Source: DATKHR01 sp035939575
GTDB taxonomy: Bacteria; Acidobacteriota; Vicinamibacteria; Vicinamibacterales; CAVVIG01
DNA: 31,526 nucleotides
NCBI GenBank assembly: GCA_035939575.1
Contig: DASZFS010000074.1
Location: 1 to 31,526 of the forward strand
Reading direction: 5' to 3'
Below, piece by piece: positions 23,156 to 30,398 of the stretch (within the stretch, counting starts at the first letter, position 1; the number at the start of each line of letters is the position of its first letter). The translations under genes were made by a program, and so were the position numbers. Below the pieces are notes generated by a model. It was not told the DNA's origin, made no database searches, and was given only the letters and a program-made list of their open reading frames with translations.

Positions 23156-23697
23156 GACTCGGGAAGCTGGAGCTCGGCGGCGTGAACGGCCTGAAAGATG
23201 GCCCGCTCACGATCCGCCGCCGCCAGACCACGCGCCTTGAGCCCTACGGCAATCTGCTGCAGCATGTGCCGCGCCTCGATCTGCGCGCGGCGGCGAGCAT
23301 GCGCGTGGATCGGGATCGCCGCGCGCTCCAGCGCACGCTCGACCTTGAGCCTCTGCAGCCGCGGGCGATTGACCGGTTCGAACGGCAGCTGGCACTGGAA
23401 GCGCTCGTTCGAAGCCGTGTCCAGATCTCCCGCCGCGCGGAGCGCGCGCTCGCGGTCAAGATCCGCGCGGTAGCACTGAAAGCACAAGGGCCGGCGTGCT
23501 CGGACGCCAGCACCCGTCAATCCTTCCAGGGCCGCCGGGTTGAGGGCAGCTCTTTCTTGTGCGGCACTTTTCAACGCGGCATTTTTTAGTGTTTCACGGC
23601 ATTGCGGGCACAACGACTTGGGTCGTTTGCCCTCGAGCTCACCGCCTGGAAACGTAACCCACTCTTCTGCAAGGCTTTCGGCCTGTTTCTGACCCAT
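23128..23697 (-). CDS. zinc-ribbon-containing hypothetical protein
   Basis: A 189-residue soluble protein. CPQCR (about 30-34) and CFQCYRADLDRERAL (about 72-86) supply four Cys for one zinc ribbon. The 37-residue linker between the pairs is Ala-rich and repetitive (NAALKSAAQERAALNPAAL), longer than ribbons usually need. The C-terminal half is helical and rich in Arg, Gln and Ala. I do not know the family's role. The ATG at 23697 has no ribosome site but TAGACT ends 6 nt upstream. It overlaps rmuC and appears to lead the operon that continues through the GIY-YIG and YgjP-type genes, which suggests a DNA-related context. Confidence 0.72.
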   Translation of the reverse strand: MGQKQAESLAEEWVTFPGGELEGKRPKSLCPQCRETLKNAALKSAAQERAALNPAALEGLTGAGVRARRPLCFQCYRADLDRERALRAAGDLDTASNERFQCQLPFEPVNRPRLQRLKVERALERAAIPIHAHARRRAQIEARHMLQQIAVGLKARGLAAADRERAIFQAVHAAELQLPESWLPFVVSR

Positions 23698-23703
23698 ACG
23701 GAG

Positions 23704-23709
23704 AGTCTA
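23704..23709 (-). promoter_or_regulatory. -10-like hexamer for a leaderless start at 23697
   Basis: On the minus strand TAGACT ends 6 nt before the ATG. It matches the TANNNT form of a -10 element and the fixed spacing seen elsewhere in the window. Confidence 0.45.
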
Positions 23710-23754
23710 GGTGAGGGGTGTGACAGGGGAGGTCAATCCAGCATAACCCTTGAA

Positions 23755-23778
23755 GATTTGAGGATTGGAGGATCTGGG
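23755..23778. repeat. three degenerate 8-bp units in an intergenic gap
   Basis: GATTTGAG, GATTGGAG and GATCTGGG in tandem, in the gap between the ProX-type gene and the zinc-ribbon gene. Confidence 0.6.
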
Positions 23779-23795
23779 ATTTGCGCACCAGCCAT

Positions 23796-23865
23796 CCGCC
23801 TCCGCTCGCTAAACTGACGTTGCGAGCTACGGCGGACCCGCCGAAGAGTCACACGCGAAGGCGGG
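23796..23865. terminator. two hairpins 3' of the ProX-type gene
   Basis: The first (23796-23835) pairs CCGCC with GGCGG outside and GCTCGC with GCGAGC inside, separated by a small internal loop. The second (23837-23865) pairs CCCGCC with GGCGGG around 17 nt. They lie 3' of the ProX-type gene and before the promoter of the next unit. No U-tract follows, so factor-dependent ending or mRNA 3'-end protection is as likely as intrinsic termination. Confidence 0.45.
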
Positions 23866-23867
23866 CG

Positions 23868-23888
23868 AGCAACCAGCCACCAGCAACC
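23868..23888. repeat. three 7-bp units next to the ProX-type stop codon
   Basis: AGCAACC, AGCCACC, AGCAACC. On the minus strand this is GGTTGCT and variants, starting 2 nt after the stop codon. The same heptamer occurs between the RND pump and adaptor genes. Confidence 0.75.
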
Positions 23889-23890
23889 GG

Positions 23891-24382
23891 TTAGATATTT
23901 ACGTACTGGACGACATGGCCGCAGGCGTCCAGAAAGCGCGTGAAGTCGCTGCCCGCGATGACAAGCGTCACGGTGTTGATGTTGGGATGAAAGGAAAGCC
24001 GGGCGGCTGACCGCAGATCGCGGTCGAGAACAACGCGCACGGCACGGCCGTCATCGTTGATGAGACCGAACGGCGACACGGATCCGGGCGCGAGACCGAG
24101 GTGCTTGCTGAGCCGCTCCGGCGACGCAAAGCTCAGTTTCCCGTCGCCGATCTGCTCGGCCACGGATCTCAAGTCAGCCTTCTTCGCGTGCGTCAGCACG
24201 ACCAGATAATGCCGGTCTCCTCTCTGATTCCGCAGAAAGAGATTCTTGCAGTGCGTCGCGTCGATATGGACCCAGTAGCGCTCGGCCTCCTCGACGGTCG
24301 GCACGGGCGGGTGTTCGTGACGCTCGTACGGGATGCCGAGCTCCTCCAGCCGATCGACCACCTTCTGTTCCAGCTCAGTCAT
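23891..24382 (-). CDS. ProX/YbaK-type prolyl-tRNA deacylase
   Basis: A 163-residue cytoplasmic protein matching the stand-alone editing-domain family (ProX, PrdX) that removes wrongly attached Ala or Cys from tRNA-Pro. Visible features are GIPYERHEHPPVPTVEEAER (about 15-34), HCKNLFLRN (about 44-52), with the conserved Lys, and YLVVLTHAKKADLRSVAEQ after it. GKLSFASPERLSKHLGLAPGSVSPFGL (about 82-108) is the usual central block. The C-terminal half has VVLDRDLRSAARLSFHPNIN. The ATG at 24382 lies 22 nt after the TolC-type gene on the same strand, so it may be read from the efflux operon, though no functional link is evident. Confidence 0.9.
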   Translation of the reverse strand: MTELEQKVVDRLEELGIPYERHEHPPVPTVEEAERYWVHIDATHCKNLFLRNQRGDRHYLVVLTHAKKADLRSVAEQIGDGKLSFASPERLSKHLGLAPGSVSPFGLINDDGRAVRVVLDRDLRSAARLSFHPNINTVTLVIAGSDFTRFLDACGHVVQYVNI

Positions 24383-24404
24383 TGCCGGGGGAAAGACACT
24401 CCCG

Positions 24405-25700
24405 TTACGGGAACCGGCCGAGCGCGTTGAGAAGCTCGAGGCGCGCCCTGCGAAGCTGGTCCTCGGCGACGGCGACTGCGGTGTCGGTGTCGCGCGCGAC
24501 GCGCCCGGCGTCGATGACCTCGATATTGGTCGCCGCACCTGCGCGGAAGCTGACATTCGTGATCACGACGACCTGTTGCGCCTGGTCCGCCGCTGCCCGC
24601 GCGCTGACCAACAGGCGCTCCCCGCTCGCCACCGCCTCGCGGGCGGCCCGAACCTCGGAATTGGCCTCGGTCATGGCCCCGGCCAGGACCGCGCGCGTAC
24701 GCTCGAGGTCTGCCTGGCGCTGGGCCTTGACCGATCCGCGCTGCCCGCTATCGAAGATCGGAATGTTCGCCTGGATCAGGAAGCGCCAGCTGTTCTGTGG
24801 CAGAAAGAACTGCGCAGGAAACGTCGACGACGGCTGGAAGATGGCATCGACGGTCGGATACCAGTCCCAGGAGCTGTCCCGGACGACCCGCTCGGCGGCC
24901 TGCTGTTGCGCCGCGAAAAGCTTGAGGTCGCTCCTCCACATGCGCAGGTCACCTTGAACCGCCGCGACGGTGAAGTCGGGCTCTTCGGCGGCGTCAGCCG
25001 GTCCGTCGGCGGCGATCAGGACGCCGAGCGCCTCCTGCGATCGATAGAGGGCGAGACGGGCGCCTTCGACGAGCCCCTCATCCGAGGAGACCTGCTGCTG
25101 CGCGCGCAGCGCGTTGAGCCGGCTGCCGGTGCCCCGCCGCTCGAGCTCGGCGGCGAGATCAAAGTGGGCCTTAGCGACGTCGCGCGACCGGACGTTGCCC
25201 TCGACGACCCGCCGCTGCGCGATGATCGCGAGGTAAGCATCGGCCGTCGCGAACGCGATCTGACGCCGCGTTTCCGCGACGCTCAAGTCCGCGACGTCTT
25301 TCGCGTCCTGGGCCTGCGCCCGGTGCGCCCATGCCGCCGCGGCCAGAATGGGCATGTCCGCCGTCACCGTCCCCGTCACCTGGTTGCGCGGCGTCACGGT
25401 CACGCCAGAGAAATCCACACCCGTGTTCAGCGTCGTGGTCGTGACGTTGCCCGAGACCTGGAGCAGTGCGGCCGCGCGGGCCTGACGCAGGAGGGCCTCC
25501 GCGCGCAGAATCCCTGTCGCTGCGGCGGCAAGCGTCGGATTGTGGTCCTGCGCGCGCTGGATCGCCTCCGGAAAGGTCACGCGCACGACAGGCACGGGAG
25601 CCGTCTGCCCGTACGAGCTGGCAGCCAGCGCCAGCGATCCGAGGGCCGCCGCCAGGCCTCCATGGCGCGCCGCCCGGCCAGCGCAGAGGCCACTACGCAC
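24405..25700 (-). CDS. TolC-type outer-membrane efflux channel
   Basis: A 431-residue protein with an N-terminal leader (about residues 12-31, ending SYGQ). The first family repeat starts TFPEAIQRAQDHNPTLAAAATGI, followed by long helices such as ARAAALLQVSG and a strand region. The second repeat contains PTVDAIFQ, then WRFLIQANIPIFDSGQRGSVKAQRQADLERTRAV, typical of outer-membrane efflux proteins. The GTG at 25700 overlaps the end of the RND pump gene by 8 nt; no lipobox Cys is obvious in the leader. It completes a tripartite pump with the two upstream genes. A CCCGTTACGGG palindrome spans its stop codon. Confidence 0.9.
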   Translation of the reverse strand: MRSGLCAGRAARHGGLAAALGSLALAASSYGQTAPVPVVRVTFPEAIQRAQDHNPTLAAAATGILRAEALLRQARAAALLQVSGNVTTTTLNTGVDFSGVTVTPRNQVTGTVTADMPILAAAAWAHRAQAQDAKDVADLSVAETRRQIAFATADAYLAIIAQRRVVEGNVRSRDVAKAHFDLAAELERRGTGSRLNALRAQQQVSSDEGLVEGARLALYRSQEALGVLIAADGPADAAEEPDFTVAAVQGDLRMWRSDLKLFAAQQQAAERVVRDSSWDWYPTVDAIFQPSSTFPAQFFLPQNSWRFLIQANIPIFDSGQRGSVKAQRQADLERTRAVLAGAMTEANSEVRAAREAVASGERLLVSARAAADQAQQVVVITNVSFRAGAATNIEVIDAGRVARDTDTAVAVAEDQLRRARLELLNALGRFP

Positions 25701-28700
25701 GCCGCCGCCCTATGCTCTTGACGACGACGTACAACACGGGAATGAACGCAAGGTTGAGGAATGTCGACGCGACCATCCCGCCCGCCACGGCGGTGCCAAC
25801 CGAGTGCCGCGCCTCGCGGCCGGCGCCGCTGGCCACCACGAGGGGCATCACGCCGAGAATGAACGCGAGAGAGGTCATCAGGATCGGTCGCAGGCGGATG
25901 CGCGCCGCTTCCACGGCCGCGTCGACCACCGTCATCCCCCTGGCGCGGAGCTGCTCCGCGAACTCAACGACGAGGATGCCGTTCTTCGCAGACAGGCCGA
26001 TCAGCATCACGAGCCCGATCTGGCAGTAGACATCGTCGATCAGGCCGCGGCCCCACTGCGCCAGCAGGGCCCCCATGATCGCCAGCGGCACCGACAGGAG
26101 AATGATGAACGGCAGCGTCACGCTCTCGTACTGGCCCGCGAGCGTCAGATAGACGAGGAGGAGGCCGAGTCCGAAGATGGCGACCGACTGGGTGCCGGCT
26201 TTGATCTCCTCCAGCGATACGCCGGACCACGCGTACGAGAATCCCTGCGGCAGGGCGCGATCGGAAAGCTGTCCCATGATCTGCAGCGCCTCTCCCGAGC
26301 TGAATCCAGGCGCGGCCGATCCGTTGATTGTCGCCGACCGGAACAGATTGAAATGGGGGATGCTCTTCGGCGCCGTCGCCTCCTTGACCGAGACGATGTT
26401 GCTCAGCGGCGTCATGTGGCCGGCGGCCGTGCGCACGTAGTACTTCTCGATGTCGGACGGGTTTGACCTGAACTGCTGGTCGGCCTGCACGTAGACGCGG
26501 TACGACCGGTTATTGAAATCGAAGTCATTCACGTACGTGGATCCCAGCAGGATCTGCATCGTGTTCGTGACGTCGCCGAGCGACAGACCCAGGCTCTTCG
26601 CCTGCTCCCGATCGATGTTCACCAGGAGCTGCGGATCGCTCGCCGTGAACTGCGTGAACAGCGCCGTCAAGCCCGGCGTCTGGTTGCCCTGCCCGATCAG
26701 CTGCTGCGACACGGTCTCGAGCCCCTGAATCGGCCCGCCGCTCTGGTCCAGCAGCTCGTAGCTGAAGCCGCCGAACTGGCCGAGGCCCTGAATCGACGGG
26801 GGCTGGAACGGAATCACCATGGCCCCGGTAATCTGGCTGAAGGCTCCAAAGAGCTGACCGACCAACGCCTTGGCTGAATGGGCGTCGCCTTGGCGATCTT
26901 TGAAATCCTTGAGCTGGGCGAACATGATGCCGAGGTTCGGCGCGCTACCCGTGAATCCGAAGCCGCCGGCCGCGAAGATCTGCTTGGCTTCGGGCCGCTT
27001 CAGAAAGATCCGCTCGGCCTGCTTGATGATGCCCATCGTGTAGTCGAGCGAGGCGCCGGGTGGCGCCTGGATGAGGACGATGAGGTAGCCCTGGTCCTCG
27101 TCGGGCACGAAACCGGACGGGACGGTCTTGTAGACCCAATAGGTTGCGCCCAGCAGGCCGAGAAAGACGAGCGCAACGACCACGCGGACGCGGATCAACA
27201 CCCGTAAGCCGGAGACCATGGCGGCGGTGCCGCCATCGATGATGCGGTTCACCACGCGGAAGAACGCGCCTTTCGGCTTCTCGACGTGCCCGAGGAGGAG
27301 CGCGGACAGCGCCGGCGTCAGCGTGAGCGCGTTGAACGCGGAGATCACCATCGACACGGCGATCGTCAGCGCGAATTGCTGGTACAGACGGCCGGTCGTC
27401 CCCGGAAAGAAGGCGACCGGGACGAAGACCGCGGCCAGAACCAGCGCTGTCGCGATGACCGCGCCGGTGACCTCCGACATCGCCTCCGACGCAGCGGCGT
27501 GTGAGTCCACTGCGGGCGTCTGCCCCTGTTGCCCTTGTTGCCCCTGTTGTCCTTGTAGCGTTGCGCCACCCGCGATCACGCGGTCGTGGATGTGACGCTC
27601 GATGTTCTCGATGACCACGATCGCGTCGTCGACGACGAGTCCGGTCGCGAGCGTGATGCCAAACAGCGTCAGGGTATTAATGGAGAAGCCAAAGAGCTTG
27701 ACGAACGCGAACGTGCCGATGAGCGATACAGGGATCGTGATCGCCGGAATCAGCGTCGTCCGCCAGTCCTGCAGGAACAGAAACATGACCAGCACGACGA
27801 GCCCGATCGCTTCGGCGAGCGTGGTCACGACCTCGCGGATGGATTCCGAGACGACGCTCGTCGTGTCGAACGCCACCTGGATCTTCATCCCCGGCGGGAA
27901 TCTTCGCGACAACCGATCGATTTCGGCCGTGACGTCACGGTACACCTGGAGGGAATTCGCCGTCGGCAGCTGCGCGACGCCGAACCCAATGGCGTCGCGG
28001 CCGTTGAAGCGCGACGCCGACGAATAGGCCTCGGCGCCCAGCTCCGTCCGGCCGACGTCGCGCACGCGCACGAGGGCGCCGTCGGCCGAGCGTTTCAGGA
28101 TGATGTCGTCGAACTGCGCGGGTTCGGTCAGCCGCCCCGCGGCGCGGACGCTAATCTGATACGTGTGCCCCCTCGGCGCCGGCTCGGACCCGACGGCACC
28201 GGCCGCCACCTGCACGTTCTGCTCGCGCAGGGCCTGGACCACCTCGTCCGCGGTGAGGTTGCGCCCGGCCAGTTTGTCGGGATCGATCCACAGCCGCATG
28301 GCGTAGCGGCCGATGCCGAAGATGTTGACGTTCCCGACGCCGGGGACGCGTTTTATCTCGTCCACCACGAACCGATCGACGTAGTTGCTGAGGAACAGCG
28401 AGTCGTACTCTCCGTTCTCGGCAAACGCCGCCGCCGCCATCACGAAGTTCGTCGACACCTTGGTGACCGAGATCCCGACCTGCTTGACCTCGTTGGGCAG
28501 CCGCCCCTCGGCCTGTGAGATCCGGTTCTGCACGTCGACTGCCGCGAGGTCCTGGTTGCGGCTGATATCGAACGTGACAACGATATTCGACGAGCCGTCG
28601 TTGCCACTCGTCGACGTCATGTACTGCATGCCCTGAACGCCGTTGATCGCCTGCTCGAGCGGAGTGGTGACCGCGGTCTCGACGGTCTCGGCGTTCGCGC

Positions 28701-28854
28701 CGTTGTAGAACGCGCCAACCGACACCTGGGGCGGCGCCAGCTCCGGAAACTGCGCGATCGGCAGCGTCGGGATGGCGATCGCGCCGGCCAGGATGATCAC
28801 AAGCGCGCAGACGCTGGCCAGAATTGGACGGCGGATGAAGGTGTCTACAAACAC
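25693..28854 (-). CDS. RND efflux pump, HAE1/AcrB type
   Basis: A 1053-residue inner-membrane proton antiporter, close to AcrB in length. The start is MFVDTFIRRPILASVCALVI (GTG initiator), leading into the first helix. ANAETVETAVTTPLEQAING and STSGNDGSSNIVVTF belong to the porter domain. TLFGITLATGLVVDDAIVVIENIERH (about 390-415) carries the paired Asp of the proton relay. The second half repeats the layout, with FVPDEDQGYLIVLIQ and, near the end, GLSAKNGILVVEFAEQLRARG, which carries the Lys. After the fourth helix there is an inserted QGQ repeat (about 433-444) in a loop that is short in AcrB. It lies between the adaptor and TolC-type genes. Substrates are unknown. Confidence 0.95.
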   Translation of the reverse strand: MFVDTFIRRPILASVCALVIILAGAIAIPTLPIAQFPELAPPQVSVGAFYNGANAETVETAVTTPLEQAINGVQGMQYMTSTSGNDGSSNIVVTFDISRNQDLAAVDVQNRISQAEGRLPNEVKQVGISVTKVSTNFVMAAAAFAENGEYDSLFLSNYVDRFVVDEIKRVPGVGNVNIFGIGRYAMRLWIDPDKLAGRNLTADEVVQALREQNVQVAAGAVGSEPAPRGHTYQISVRAAGRLTEPAQFDDIILKRSADGALVRVRDVGRTELGAEAYSSASRFNGRDAIGFGVAQLPTANSLQVYRDVTAEIDRLSRRFPPGMKIQVAFDTTSVVSESIREVVTTLAEAIGLVVLVMFLFLQDWRTTLIPAITIPVSLIGTFAFVKLFGFSINTLTLFGITLATGLVVDDAIVVIENIERHIHDRVIAGGATLQGQQGQQGQQGQTPAVDSHAAASEAMSEVTGAVIATALVLAAVFVPVAFFPGTTGRLYQQFALTIAVSMVISAFNALTLTPALSALLLGHVEKPKGAFFRVVNRIIDGGTAAMVSGLRVLIRVRVVVALVFLGLLGATYWVYKTVPSGFVPDEDQGYLIVLIQAPPGASLDYTMGIIKQAERIFLKRPEAKQIFAAGGFGFTGSAPNLGIMFAQLKDFKDRQGDAHSAKALVGQLFGAFSQITGAMVIPFQPPSIQGLGQFGGFSYELLDQSGGPIQGLETVSQQLIGQGNQTPGLTALFTQFTASDPQLLVNIDREQAKSLGLSLGDVTNTMQILLGSTYVNDFDFNNRSYRVYVQADQQFRSNPSDIEKYYVRTAAGHMTPLSNIVSVKEATAPKSIPHFNLFRSATINGSAAPGFSSGEALQIMGQLSDRALPQGFSYAWSGVSLEEIKAGTQSVAIFGLGLLLVYLTLAGQYESVTLPFIILLSVPLAIMGALLAQWGRGLIDDVYCQIGLVMLIGLSAKNGILVVEFAEQLRARGMTVVDAAVEAARIRLRPILMTSLAFILGVMPLVVASGAGREARHSVGTAVAGGMVASTFLNLAFIPVLYVVVKSIGRRRA
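27520..27555. repeat. four 9-bp units in the RND pump gene
   Basis: CTGCCCCTG, TTGCCCTTG, TTGCCCCTG, TTGTCCTTG in tandem. On the coding strand this gives four Gln-Gly-Gln steps in the loop after the proton-relay helix. Confidence 0.92.
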
Positions 28855-28860
28855 AGTGGG

Positions 28861-28909
28861 TACTCGGTACTCGTTGCTCGGTAATCGGTTGCTGGTTGCT
28901 GGTCCTCGC
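28861..28909. repeat. seven 7-bp units between adaptor and pump genes
   Basis: TACTCGG, TACTCGT, TGCTCGG, TAATCGG, TTGCTGG, TTGCTGG, TCCTCGC. The array fills the 62-nt gap between the adaptor stop codon and the pump start and leaves no visible ribosome site for the pump. Confidence 0.88.
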
Positions 28910-28916
28910 GTGGCAG

Positions 28917-30044
28917 CTACGTCGTCGGTTGTGTCATCGGCTGTATCGGGGCGCCGTCGGCAAGCTTCTGGGCGCCGGAGGTGACGACGCGGTCGCCCGG
29001 CTTGATGCCGTCGAGCACGGGATAGTTGTTGCCGACGATGGCGCCGACCTTGATTGCTCGTTGCCTGGCGACAAGGCGGGCGCCACCGCCCGCTCCCCCG
29101 GCTGCCGGCGCGTCCTCGGCGACGAACGCAAAGAACTGCCCGTTGATTCGGAGCACGGCCGTGACCGGCACAACGAGCCCCGAGCCGGTCCTCCACACGA
29201 GGCGCGCGCGGACGTACTGTGCGGCGCGCAGCCTCCCGTCGGCGTTGGCGACCTGCCCTTTCACCAGCACTGATTGTGTCTGGTCGTCAACGCGCGGGGA
29301 CACGAAGCTGACCGACGTTGTCGCGAGGGTCTCGGCGCCATCGCTGCTGAGCACGCGAATCGGCAGGCCGAGCTTGAGGTCCGACGCTCGCTCGACCGGC
29401 ACGTTAACGTAGATCTCAAGCGTGCCGTTCTGATCGATCGTGGTCAGCACCGTTTGCGAGGTCACCTGGTTGCCAATGCGGACCGGCACGTCCCCCACGA
29501 TCCCGGCCGTCGGGGCGGTCACGGTGAAGTAACGCAATTGAACGACCTGCTGCTGGACCTGGGCCTGCAGCGATTTCAAGTTGGCGTCGGCCGTCTGGAG
29601 AGCGGTGGCAGCCTGCTCCTGTTCCTGCTTGCTGATCGCGCCCGCCGCGAGCAGCTCGTTCGCGCGAAGTGCCTGCTGACGTGCAAACGCGACGGCGGCC
29701 TCCCGGGCGGCCTGCTCGGCTTCCTGACTGGACACGGCGGCCTGCTGGCGCCGCTGGTCGATCTGCATCAAGGGGGCGCCAAGGGCCACGCGGTCGCCGG
29801 ACTTGACGAAAATCTGCATGATCTGGCCGTCGATCTGCGGCTGGATCGCGGTTGACCTGAGCGACTTGACGGTCGCGACGTACTCCGTCGCCTCCTCCAG
29901 AGGCGACATGCGCGCCGCGTCAAGCGCGACCTGGGTCGGCGGCATGCCACCGGGGCCTGGTCCGGCCGACTGGCTGTTTTGACAGGCGATGCCTCCAATG
30001 GCGGCAAGCACAGCCGTCACGAGCGCGGCCTTTCTCAACGACAT
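28917..30044 (-). CDS. periplasmic adaptor (membrane fusion protein) of the RND efflux pump
   Basis: A 375-residue adaptor that joins the pump to the outer-membrane channel. The leader MSLRKAALVTAVLAAIGGIAC ends in a Cys with a loose lipobox, so a lipoprotein is likely. The usual order follows: first lipoyl half IDGQIMQIFVKSGDRVALGA (about 72-91), a coiled-coil hairpin (about 98-160, rich in Gln, Ala and Glu), second lipoyl half FTVTAPTAGIVGDVPVRIGN, a beta-barrel (LEIYVNVPVERASDLKLG) and a membrane-proximal end (GDRVVTSGAQKLADGAPI). A short Gly/Ala-rich insert (APAAGGAGGGA) lies in the last domain. It is the first gene of the efflux operon and is divergent from mreB across 354 nt. Confidence 0.92.
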   Translation of the reverse strand: MSLRKAALVTAVLAAIGGIACQNSQSAGPGPGGMPPTQVALDAARMSPLEEATEYVATVKSLRSTAIQPQIDGQIMQIFVKSGDRVALGAPLMQIDQRRQQAAVSSQEAEQAAREAAVAFARQQALRANELLAAGAISKQEQEQAATALQTADANLKSLQAQVQQQVVQLRYFTVTAPTAGIVGDVPVRIGNQVTSQTVLTTIDQNGTLEIYVNVPVERASDLKLGLPIRVLSSDGAETLATTSVSFVSPRVDDQTQSVLVKGQVANADGRLRAAQYVRARLVWRTGSGLVVPVTAVLRINGQFFAFVAEDAPAAGGAGGGARLVARQRAIKVGAIVGNNYPVLDGIKPGDRVVTSGAQKLADGAPIQPMTQPTT

Positions 30045-30398
30045 GGCTACTTGGACTCTTGGGAAGAACAGAGGTTCCGGCGGTCAGCGCTCAGTCTACG
30101 TCAATCGACGACGAAAACCCAATGTGGTAGTGATTCATATCGGTTCGCTGGGTTCGGTGGGTTCGCCCGGTGCTCGGGGTTCGACAGGTTCGCCCGGTCC
30201 GCGTGGTTCTGCGCGAACCCATGAACCTTGAGCACCACGCGAACTGCGCGAACCCGGCGAGCCGATCGCTCGTGCTCGATCAGAACTGTGATTCACGCGC
30301 GAAACTGTAATGCCGTGCCGGCGTCACACCGGCCAATTGCGCGTATTTCAAGGCGTTCCCCCGTCGTCCAAATTGTAAGTCCCGGCATCCAAGTTGCC
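30045..30398. other. 354-bp divergent intergenic region between the efflux operon and mreB
   Basis: No gene is supported here. It must hold the promoters of both the adaptor gene and mreB. TGTAAT at 30306-30311 is a possible plus-strand -10, which would give an mreB leader of about 80 nt. The rest is dominated by the GGTTCG nonamer array (30142-30213) and two later copies of CTGCGCGAACCC (30209-30220 and 30244-30255), whose CGAACC can pair with the GGTTCG units. A plus-strand open frame through the array reads like collagen but is judged non-coding. Confidence 0.7.
30142..30213. repeat. eight-unit GGTTCGNNN array upstream of mreB
   Basis: Eight 9-bp units in perfect register. Six begin GGTTC, the other two GGTGC and GGTCC; five have the full GGTTCG and the last three bases vary freely. 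The same unit, in two copies, lies inside uup. Confidence 0.92.

Noticed and set aside
23698..23890. Gap examined for a tRNA or small RNA gene
   Set aside because: No cloverleaf or known RNA motif was seen; only hairpins and short repeats.
30142..30213. Array considered as a CRISPR
   Set aside because: The 9-bp period has no spacer-length unique segments and no cas gene is near.
29989..30231. Plus-strand open frame with collagen-like Gly-Ser-x triplets
   Set aside because: It begins antisense inside the adaptor gene and its Gly triplets are a by-product of the GGTTCG nonamer array; no ribosome site or codon pattern supports it.
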